Part shown: positions 8,701 to 13,220 of the stretch, in pieces | Numbering within the stretch: the first letter of the stretch is position 1 | Layout of the letters: each line of letters starts with the position of its first letter | Made by a program: the position numbers and the translations under genes | Source of the DNA: Alistipes sp. CAG:831 | Lineage (GTDB): Bacteria; Bacteroidota; Bacteroidia; Bacteroidales; UBA932 | Length of the DNA stretch: 13,220 bases | Direction of reading: 5' to 3' | Assembly (NCBI GenBank): GCA_000432775.1 | Contig: HF990329.1 | Location: 1-13,220 of the forward strand | The notes under the pieces: model-generated | The model's database searches: none | Seen by the model: only the letters and a program-made list of their open reading frames with translations | Told to the model about the DNA's origin: nothing

Positions 8701-9398
8701 TTAATGTCAAAGAGAAGGAAAAGCGCTTCTTGAAACTGAAGACTTTTTCAGCATGGACGTTGATTACCAAACTTCAGGGGCTGCATACTGAATTTTATTC
8801 AAATTATGCCAACTTGATATCTTTGATTAACAATTTTAGAGTGTGGTATAATGAATTGAAAACAAAAGGAGATGATATTTCTTTGCATACCGTATTCCCA
8901 GAGACTTCGTTATTGTCAGCAGAATTGCTGGATGAATTCTTTGATAGGAGTTTGAAAAATGATCCTGAGTTATGTGTTGATTTATGCGCTAATATAAGCC
9001 AATACAATATAACATCGGAATCCCTTTCAAAATATAAAGAGACCTTAATGCGGCAGGTTATAGATAGTCTTCTGTCCCGTAAGGAGATCAGAGAGTTTGA
9101 TATTTCCAATCATATAGCGAACAATACTTTTGCTGATATTGCTATGGAGGTTAACCGTAAGTTGGTAACCGCTCTTGACGAACAGTCTGGAATATTTCTG
9201 AATGTAAACAGCCAGCAGAGGGGAGTGATAGTGCCGTCAACAGCAGTGTTCGCGCCATCCTTGGGAAAGTACCGTGATTCTATCCGTAAGAAATTGGGCA
9301 AATACTCAGAACCGTATTATGAGTCCGCAGGCAAGTACTGTCTGACATTTCTCAAGACAGCGACAGTCTGGTTTCAAGAGTGTGTGAATTTTAAATAA
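5778..9398 (+). CDS. Membrane-anchored papain-like (C1 family) cysteine protease, very large
   Basis: I chose ATG 5778 (1206 residues), 6 bases after the tubulin stop; an in-frame TTG at 5772 directly abuts that stop and is less likely. Domains in order: about 1-300 resembles a degenerate tubulin fold; 405-445 is a coiled coil; 475-710 is a papain-like domain; 780-820 is a coiled coil; four membrane spans lie near 822-843, 856-877, 885-907 and 932-950; a coiled coil at about 957-985 and a helical C-terminal domain follow. The protease has Gln492 (oxyanion), Cys498, His656 and Asn674 (NSWG), with the Gln-Cys spacing of 6 seen in papain, so it should be active. There is no signal peptide and the number of spans is even, so the protease and both ends are predicted to face the cytoplasm. 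There is no obvious separate propeptide. The substrate is unknown; the tubulin-like protein or the neighbouring membrane protein are candidates. The peptidase assignment is firm; the topology and N-terminal fold are inference. Confidence 0.88.
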   Translation: MEHFAHIFIGKEFAEIVSNIGRKVYKYGGEELLSSVNQFVVDDGRVRQLLYPEGAIDIKDMIQHSSLQLEWRELGRLTDNPEDDKDLFLNGIFNQILRVGNVGANASLYTMIHFPLYKSEALESAEYLYRIIKLAGRPVDLDFMGFCDDMASIIEPDYVITSPSKNQVEKYKAFRDAESIGYSTHFIVMQNASQNGISLGLNADSFATILSHFSILCAGYYHEMFPNTVEYMDVVAFGFSTLCLDKYLYAEYLLSKSMLNAMDAAHVNDREVDVNNAYVVVNNMLKDKATLLSTLFQQLDGHRNSEADDEYQDIQKKFTDDVQEIVDRCKDTLKKQSAITMQAAILAVCLAKTDCELFSETIFTQDIVTVDKLFDEPIEYYINNDHAHYYKLGGENPVNPIQKLKELDARLINSETAIRNLKNDLETLNKQIGDSEKVKEFYVEDGYIHFKNQKFRLLPSVEQVPLAETYTPHEVKVRSLDMRSKFTSVKNQGQQGSCLSFALTSIFEYVMHLNAAQEFDLSEAFLYYNARDLDGDGGVNNDSGSRFKPSIDALIKYGIALESVWPYNDQVYSKKPSDEAYADAAGRKLVSAMNVNSKVSDIKSALVDNCPVAASFTLTKSFFEFGRAGGYIPMPGDEEIASVIEQESEEDLHSCHAMVIVGFSDDLQMFIVRNSWGTDWGDNGYCYIPYSYVEHEGLLNYACIFTEIEKLVTCPDNMEVMPLTIDSSDLHIQYAVKKNELYIEEHTAEQLRNDRKELRVYFESLKQMYCNPNQRDCFIDANKALLTAEQESLKEKISAKEAECDANDEKMNKYKKDLLFRSASFLTGTVLLAVMYKQFVDFLHVSSADPDFQFTFKPFLVWIIIFAILAIVSWLLRKKSFVKSFWMSIWGVVGVLMAKAISRLVSYFVGSGTLVSYFGPTDFFHKIDGGQFLWLLAVFAVAIIITYRNGHIVWRDWRDERDRINAEIDKLHNEINVKEKEKRFLKLKTFSAWTLITKLQGLHTEFYSNYANLISLINNFRVWYNELKTKGDDISLHTVFPETSLLSAELLDEFFDRSLKNDPELCVDLCANISQYNITSESLSKYKETLMRQVIDSLLSRKEIREFDISNHIANNTFADIAMEVNRKLVTALDEQSGIFLNVNSQQRGVIVPSTAVFAPSLGKYRDSIRKKLGKYSEPYYESAGKYCLTFLKTATVWFQECVNFK
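5857..5884 (+). repeat. 28-nt near-perfect palindrome inside the protease gene
   Basis: The left arm acggaggggaggag meets its reverse complement with no spacer; the only imperfection is one G/T pair, which becomes a G-U wobble in RNA. It would fold into a very stable hairpin about 80 bases after the protease start codon, in codons for Tyr-Gly-Gly-Glu-Glu-Leu-Leu-Ser-Ser. It could affect translation or mRNA stability of the distal gene, or be a protein-binding dyad. The structure is visible in the sequence; any function is speculation. Confidence 0.6.
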
Positions 9399-9502
9399 CC
9401 TGGATTACTTTGCGTTAGTATGTGTATTTACACAAGTGTCTGTGAAGAAGTAGTAGAGTGAGTGAAGATGAGCAAAGCAGACTGAGTCAATGACGAACAG
9501 TT
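9399..9502. other. Short intergenic stretch between protease gene and ATPase remnant
   Basis: Two convergent coding regions meet here. I see no tRNA, no reading frame of note and no convincing intrinsic terminator (no GC-rich stem followed by a T run on either strand). The only symmetrical element is a 14-base inverted repeat, TGTGTATTTACACA, at 9421-9434, whose arms are too close together for a good RNA hairpin. Confidence 0.5.
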
Positions 9503-9949
9503 TTATTTAGGGTCTGCGGCGAACAGATCGTCCAGTACAATTTCGTTCTGTATCATGCCGGACCATGCGTTCGGTTTGAGGCCGTAGGTGGTGACCATGG
9601 TGAGATGCAGGGCCTTTCTGGTTTTCGTGGCCGCTCTGAACAGTTCCCTGCGTTCCTGCATCTGATCAAGGTATTTTTTCGTTATTTCAAACGGGCCAGA
9701 TGAGAATTTCATCTCGCATAGATTGACCGTCTGGTCGCGGCGGTCGATGACCAGGTCTATCTGACCTCCTTTGTGGCCGTCTGCGGCGGCGGTATTCCAT
9801 GAAGATACGTAACTCTGGATACCGGATATTCCGAGTCCGGCCTTTATCTGGGGGATGTGGTGAAGACAAAGCTGCTCGAAGGAATATCCGCTCCACGTTC
9901 TGCGCTCGGGAGAGTCTACCATATTGGACCACAGATGCCCGTCTGCAGC
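9503..9949 (-). pseudogene. Truncated AAA-type ATPase: C-terminal PD-(D/E)XK-like (DUF234-type) part only
   Basis: The minus-strand frame ends with TAA at 9503-9505 and contains a 139-residue stretch from ATG at 9922. The frame and the family-like sequence continue upstream of that ATG to about 9949 (ADGHLWSN), and stay open to an in-frame TAA at 9989-9991. The sequence matches the C-terminal end of ATP-binding proteins that are common and multicopy in Bacteroidota: a helix with FEQLC, then GGQIDLVIDR and CEMKFSS (an E...D...ExK pattern like PD-(D/E)XK nucleases), and the usual tail with HLTMVTTYGL and a final DDLF. The whole AAA domain with Walker A and B, normally 250 or more residues upstream, is missing, so this is a gene remnant rather than a functional ATPase. 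No start codon precedes the homologous part. It could be read as a small standalone gene from ATG 9922, but the homology crossing that ATG argues against this. The break may reflect an insertion or rearrangement next to the ribosomal operon. Confidence 0.75.
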
Positions 9950-10065
9950 AGTCGTGCCTCTGACCTTCCCTGATTTAGGTTGACACTTTTAGAGCGGATT
10001 AACTAATATTTTGCCTGGATGGTGCTGACTTTACCGCTGAAACCTGGAAAAATTCACGAAAATGG

Positions 10066-10095
10066 TTGGTAATTAAAAAATTAGTGGTATATTTG
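10066..10095 (+). promoter_or_regulatory. Bacteroidota-type promoter for the rplC operon
   Basis: TATATTTG at 10088-10095 is an exact match to the -7 consensus TAnnTTTG. TTG at 10066-10068 matches the core of the -33 element, with 19 bases between. Transcription would start at about 10099-10103, giving a leader of about 55-60 bases before the rplC ATG. The match to the primary sigma factor consensus of this phylum is good, and the position directly before a highly expressed operon fits. Confidence 0.7.
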
Positions 10096-10098
10096 CAG

Positions 10099-10117
10099 CC
10101 CGCGAAAAGTGCGCGGG
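10099..10117 (+). promoter_or_regulatory. GC-rich stem-loop at the predicted 5' end of the rplC operon transcript
   Basis: cccgcg at 10099-10104 pairs with cgcggg at 10112-10117 around a 7-base A-rich loop (aaaagtg), an all-GC six-pair stem in otherwise A/T-rich DNA. It sits at or just after the predicted transcription start, so the mRNA would begin with it. Possible roles are protection of the 5' end or feedback binding by a ribosomal protein. I do not recognise a known S10 leader, and no T run follows, so it is not a terminator. Confidence 0.5.
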
Positions 10118-10157
10118 AGCTATTAGTTCATTGATTAACAACAAATTAATTAAACCA

Positions 10158-10781
10158 ATGCCTGGATTAATTGGAAAAAAAATCGGAATGACTTCCGTTT
10201 TCGATGCTGATGGGAAGAATATCCCATGCACCGTTATTGAGGCTGGTCCCTGTGTTGTCACGCAGATTCGTACAGTAGAGAAAGATGGTTATGCCGCTGT
10301 ACAACTTGCCTATGACGAGATGAAAGAAAAACACACCAGCAAGGCTCTCAAGGGCCATTTTGACAAGGCAGGAACCACACCCAAGCGCAAACTGGTGGAG
10401 TTCAAGGCGGACTTCCCCAAGGAGCTCAAGCTTGGAGACACAGTGACCGTTTCAGACCTCAGCGAGGGAGTGGAATGGGTAGACGTTACCGGTATCTCTA
10501 AAGGTAAGGGATTCCAGGGCGTCGTTAAGCGTCACGGATTCGGCGGCGTGGGCGGAGCTACCCACGGTCAGGCCGACAGACTCCGTCACCCTGGTTCTAT
10601 GGGTGCATCCTCTTGGCCTTCAAGAGTATTCAAGGGTATGAGAATGGCAGGCCGCATGGGCGGTGACCGCGTAAAGGTTCTCAACCTCAAAGTTATCAAG
10701 GTTATCCCTGAGAACAATCTGGTTCTCGTGAAGGGTTCTATTCCCGGAGCTAAGGGTTCATACGTAATCGTGGAGGACTAA
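10158..10781 (+). CDS. rplC: 50S ribosomal protein L3
   Basis: This is a 207-residue protein with the family start MPGLIGKKIGMTSVF and the highly conserved core GFGGVGGATHG...HPGSMGASSWPSRVFKGMRMAGRMG. L3 binds 23S rRNA early in assembly of the large subunit and reaches the peptidyl transferase centre through its central extension. The frame is also open upstream to a TTG at 10131, but ATG 10158 gives the conserved N terminus and is clearly the start. The loop that carries a methylated glutamine in E. coli L3 lacks a glutamine here (GASSWPS), as I recall for Bacteroidota L3. It is the first gene of the operon in this window and has its own promoter; rpsJ, the usual upstream neighbour, is not there. 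rplD follows after 4 bases. Confidence 0.97.
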   Translation: MPGLIGKKIGMTSVFDADGKNIPCTVIEAGPCVVTQIRTVEKDGYAAVQLAYDEMKEKHTSKALKGHFDKAGTTPKRKLVEFKADFPKELKLGDTVTVSDLSEGVEWVDVTGISKGKGFQGVVKRHGFGGVGGATHGQADRLRHPGSMGASSWPSRVFKGMRMAGRMGGDRVKVLNLKVIKVIPENNLVLVKGSIPGAKGSYVIVED

Positions 10782-10785
10782 CGTT

Positions 10786-11412
10786 ATGGAATTGTCAGTT
10801 TACAAAATCGACGGAACAGAATCGGGAAAGAAAGTGACCCTGGATTCGACTATCTTCGGTATCGAGCCGAATGACCACGCGATCTATCTCGACGTAAAGC
10901 AGTACCTGGCCAACCAGCGTCAGGGTACCCATAAGACCAAGGACCGTTCCGAGGTCAGCTACAGCACCAAGAAAATGGGTCGTCAGAAAGGCGGCGGCGG
11001 AGCACGTCACGGCAGCATCAAGTCCAACATCTACGTAGGCGGTGGCCGTGCATTCGGTCCCAAGCCCCATGACTACGGCTTCAAGCTCAACAAGAAGCTC
11101 AAACAGCTGGCCCGTTACTCGGCTCTGACCTACAAGGCCCAGGAGAATGCCATCATCCTGGTGGAGCCTTTCAGCATGGACGCTCCCAAGACCAAGGAGT
11201 TCATCCAGATTCTGGACAATATCAAAGCCAACGGAAGAAGGACCCTGTTCGTACTTCCCGAAAACAGTGAGAATATTTACAAGTCTTCACGCAACCTTCA
11301 GAATGTCAATGTAATCTCCGTAGACGAGATCAACACTTACAACATCATGAACGCCTATCAGCTCGTGATGGTGGACGGTGTTCAGGACATCATTGCAGCA
11401 AGACGCAAATAA
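10786..11412 (+). CDS. rplD: 50S ribosomal protein L4
   Basis: This 208-residue protein belongs to the L4/L1e family. Near residues 45-95 it has the long conserved loop (RQGTHKTKDRSEV, then GRQKGGGGARHGS and FGPKPHDY) that reaches into the peptide exit tunnel. The C-terminal globular domain follows, with LVVMVDG-like codons near the end. L4 contacts 23S rRNA and, in E. coli, also represses its own S10 operon by binding the leader. Whether L4 regulates this operon is unknown, because the leader here is short and unlike that of E. coli. The start ATG lies 4 bases after the rplC stop, so translation is probably coupled. rplW follows after 12 bases. Confidence 0.97.
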   Translation: MELSVYKIDGTESGKKVTLDSTIFGIEPNDHAIYLDVKQYLANQRQGTHKTKDRSEVSYSTKKMGRQKGGGGARHGSIKSNIYVGGGRAFGPKPHDYGFKLNKKLKQLARYSALTYKAQENAIILVEPFSMDAPKTKEFIQILDNIKANGRRTLFVLPENSENIYKSSRNLQNVNVISVDEINTYNIMNAYQLVMVDGVQDIIAARRK

Positions 11413-11424
11413 ACCATAGGAGAC

Positions 11425-11715
11425 ATGGGAATTATCATTAAGCCTATCGTAACAGAGAAAATGACGGTTCTGGGCGATAAATTGAACCGTTACGGTTTCA
11501 TAGTAGACCGTGCAGCCAACAAGATAGAGATCAAGAAGGCTGTCGAGGAGCACTACGGAGTGACAGTGAAGGACGTAAACACTGTCAACTACCATGGCAA
11601 GCGTAAGAGCCGCTACACCAAGGCGGGATTACTCAGAGGCCGTGCCAATCACTATAAGAAAGCTTATGTGACACTGGCAGGCGAGGACAAGATTGATTTC
11701 TATAGCAACATTTAA
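11425..11715 (+). CDS. rplW: 50S ribosomal protein L23
   Basis: This is a 96-residue protein of normal family length. It begins with the typical IIKPIVTEKM segment and contains NKIEIKKAVEEHYGVTVKDVNT, the conserved core of L23. L23 sits at the mouth of the exit tunnel, where trigger factor and the signal recognition particle dock. A basic loop (GKRKSRYTKAG) corresponds to the rRNA-binding extension. Its place between rplD and rplB is the usual one, and the stop codon is only 4 bases from the rplB start. Confidence 0.97.
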   Translation: MGIIIKPIVTEKMTVLGDKLNRYGFIVDRAANKIEIKKAVEEHYGVTVKDVNTVNYHGKRKSRYTKAGLLRGRANHYKKAYVTLAGEDKIDFYSNI

Positions 11716-11719
11716 TCCT

Positions 11720-12544
11720 ATGGCAATACGTAAATTCAAACCGACCACACCTGGTCAGAGAAATAAGGCAATAAGCGCATTTGACGAGATTACCTGCACA
11801 AAGCCCGAGAAGTCCCTTCTCGAGCCCATCAGGAAGTCCGGCGGCCGCAACAACACCGGCAAGATGACCATGCGCTACATCGGTGGCGGACACAAGAGAA
11901 TGTACCGTATCATCGACTTCCGTCGTGACAAGGACAACTGCCCCGCAACCGTCAAGACCATTGAGTACGATCCCAACCGCAGTGCCCGCATTGCGCTGGT
12001 AGTATATGCCGACGGAGAGAAGAGATATATCATCGCCCCTGCAGGCATCCGCGTAGGCCAGACCATCATGTCCGGTCCCGGCGTGGCTCCTGAGCTCGGC
12101 AATACTCTTCCCCTCTCAGAAATTCCTCTCGGAACCATTATCCACAACATCGAGCTCCGTCCCGGTCAGGGTGCCGCAATGGCCCGCAGCGCCGGAACAT
12201 TCGCTCAGCTTACAGCACGCGAGGGCAAGCATGCCATCCTCCGCCTCCCTTCGGGTGAGACCAGAATGGTGCTCGTGACCTGCCGTGCCACCGTGGGAAC
12301 GGTTTCCAATTCCGACCACAACCTCGAGTCGTCCGGTAAGGCAGGACGCAGCCGCTGGCTCGGCCGCAGACCCCGCAACCGTGGCGTTGTGATGAACCCT
12401 GTCGATCACCCTATGGGTGGTGGTGAAGGACGCGCATCCGGAGGACATCCCCGCTCGCGCAAGGGTATTCCTGCAAAGGGTTACAAGACACGTAATCCGA
12501 AGAATACTTCGAACAAGTTTATCATCGAAAGACGTAAGAAATAA
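11720..12544 (+). CDS. rplB: 50S ribosomal protein L2
   Basis: This is a 274-residue protein of normal family length. I place the start at ATG 11720 (MAIRKFKPTTPGQRN); the frame is open further upstream into the rplW end, but family alignment and the 4-base gap to the rplW stop support this ATG. The protein has the OB-fold and SH3-like RNA-binding core. The C-terminal signature MNPVDHPMGGGEGR includes His230, the equivalent of the E. coli histidine (His229) at the base of the peptidyl transferase centre. The basic C-terminal tail (KTRNPKNTSNKFI) is intact. L2 is needed for subunit association and tRNA binding. Base composition is clearly GC-richer than in the left half of the window. Confidence 0.98.
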   Translation: MAIRKFKPTTPGQRNKAISAFDEITCTKPEKSLLEPIRKSGGRNNTGKMTMRYIGGGHKRMYRIIDFRRDKDNCPATVKTIEYDPNRSARIALVVYADGEKRYIIAPAGIRVGQTIMSGPGVAPELGNTLPLSEIPLGTIIHNIELRPGQGAAMARSAGTFAQLTAREGKHAILRLPSGETRMVLVTCRATVGTVSNSDHNLESSGKAGRSRWLGRRPRNRGVVMNPVDHPMGGGEGRASGGHPRSRKGIPAKGYKTRNPKNTSNKFIIERRKK

Positions 12545-12565
12545 CCGGAATAAAATCAGAGAATT

Positions 12566-12832
12566 ATGAGTAGATCACTTAGGAAAGGTCCCTACATTCA
12601 GGAGAGTCTTGAGAAGAAGATCCTTGCCATGAACGAGGGCACCAAGAAGAAAGAAGTCATCAAGACCTGGTCCCGCGCCAGCATGATCTCTCCTGACTTT
12701 GTCGGCCATACCATCGCTGTACACAACGGAAACAAGTTTATTCCGGTATACGTTACCGAGAACATGGTAGGACACAAGCTCGGAGAGTTTGCGCCGACCC
12801 GTACATTCAAAGGACATTCGGGCAACCGTTAA
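12566..12832 (+). CDS. rpsS: 30S ribosomal protein S19
   Basis: This 88-residue protein is complete and of family length. It begins MSRSLRKGPYI and carries the signature block with TWSRASMISPDFVGHTIAVHNG and the C-terminal GHKLGEFAPTRTFKGHSG. S19 forms a complex with S13 in the head of the small subunit and contacts the A-site finger of the large subunit. It lies 21 bases after rplB and 18 bases before rplV. An A-rich stretch but no Shine-Dalgarno precedes the start, as is usual in this phylum. Confidence 0.98.
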   Translation: MSRSLRKGPYIQESLEKKILAMNEGTKKKEVIKTWSRASMISPDFVGHTIAVHNGNKFIPVYVTENMVGHKLGEFAPTRTFKGHSGNR

Positions 12833-12850
12833 TAATTAAAAAGAATCACA

Positions 12851-13220
12851 ATGGGATCTCGTAAGAAAGAAATGGCCGACAGGCTGAAAGAAATAAAGAA
12901 GACAACAGCGATCGCCAAGCTGAACGATGTTCCTACATCGCCCCGCAAGATGCGTCTGGTCGCTGACATGATCAGAGGCGTTGAGGTCAACCATGCTCTT
13001 GATATCCTCAAGTACACCAAGAGAGAGGCCTCCATCCGCCTTGAGAAGCTCCTCAGAAGCGCCATCGCCAACTGGGAAGCCAAGAACGAAGGTGCCCGTA
13101 AGGAACTCGAGGACGGCAACGTCATCGTACAGACCATCATGGTCGGACAGGGCACTACCCTCAAGCGTATCCGCACCGCCCCTCAGGGCCGCGCCGGACG
13201 TATCCGCAAGCGCTCCAACC
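12851..13220 (+). CDS. rplV: 50S ribosomal protein L22, 3' end outside the window
   Basis: ATG at 12851 opens a frame that stays open to the window end, giving 123 complete codons. The protein starts MGSRKKEMADR and contains the L22 hallmarks: AKLNDVPTSPRKMRLVADMIRG, then KLLRSAIANWE, and the basic hairpin region TLKRIRTAPQGRAGRIRKRSN that lines the exit tunnel in the known family. Bacteroidota L22 is about 135 residues, so only a dozen or so are missing. An internal ATG at 12872 is possible, but the upstream one fits Bacteroides-type L22 starts (MGARKK). The next expected gene, rpsC, lies beyond the window. Confidence 0.95.
   Translation, partial: MGSRKKEMADRLKEIKKTTAIAKLNDVPTSPRKMRLVADMIRGVEVNHALDILKYTKREASIRLEKLLRSAIANWEAKNEGARKELEDGNVIVQTIMVGQGTTLKRIRTAPQGRAGRIRKRSN

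Noticed and set aside
9421..9434. 14-base inverted repeat TGTGTATTTACACA after the protease gene
   Set aside because: Too short and without a usable loop or T run to call a terminator; symmetry of this size occurs by chance in A/T-rich spacers.
9959..10130. Search for a tRNA, rpsJ remnant or small gene between the ATPase remnant and rplC
   Set aside because: No cloverleaf, no S10-like translation and no convincing frame; only the promoter and leader hairpin are supportable.
10131..10157. TTG start extending L3 by nine residues
   Set aside because: The extension is not part of the L3 family, whose N terminus MPGLIGKKIGMTS begins exactly at ATG 10158.
11633..12448. Several minus-strand frames opposite rplB
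   Set aside because: Shadows of a highly biased ribosomal gene; the plus strand is unambiguously L2.

Overview
The window looks like a Bacteroidota chromosome, most likely order Bacteroidales. The ribosomal proteins on the right match the Bacteroides-type L3, L4, L2, S19 and L22 I know. Start codons lack Shine-Dalgarno sequences and have A/T-rich stretches in front. The promoter before rplC fits the Bacteroidota consensus (TTG, 19 bases, TAnnTTTG). I cannot name a genus.

Left, 1-9398: five plus-strand genes with gaps of 5 to 18 bases, apparently one transcription unit that starts before the window. In order they encode a Sel1-repeat protein (5' end cut off), an exported von Willebrand factor A (vWA) protein, a lipobox-bearing protein with one internal membrane span, a 976-residue tubulin/FtsZ-superfamily protein (Tubulin_2 type), and a 1206-residue protein with a complete papain-like Cys-His-Asn triad followed by four membrane spans. 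Predicted topology gives a simple model. The vWA protein acts in the periplasm, the lipoprotein-like protein crosses the inner membrane, and the tubulin and the membrane-tethered protease lie on the cytoplasmic side. The first ~300 residues of the protease protein also look like a degenerate tubulin fold without GTP-binding loops, so the last two genes may encode partner subunits. The function is unknown; envelope remodelling or a conflict/defence role are both possible. This is the unusual system of the window.

Middle, 9399-10157: a minus-strand remnant of a Bacteroidota AAA-type ATPase that keeps only its C-terminal PD-(D/E)XK-like (DUF234-type) part, then a short spacer with a good Bacteroidota promoter and a GC-rich hairpin at the predicted 5' end of the transcript.

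Right, 10158-13220: the S10 ribosomal protein operon, rplC-rplD-rplW-rplB-rpsS-rplV, the last gene cut by the window end. rpsJ, which normally precedes rplC, is absent. The operon therefore begins at rplC with its own promoter, and the accessory genes occupy the place of the usual upstream str/S10 genes.
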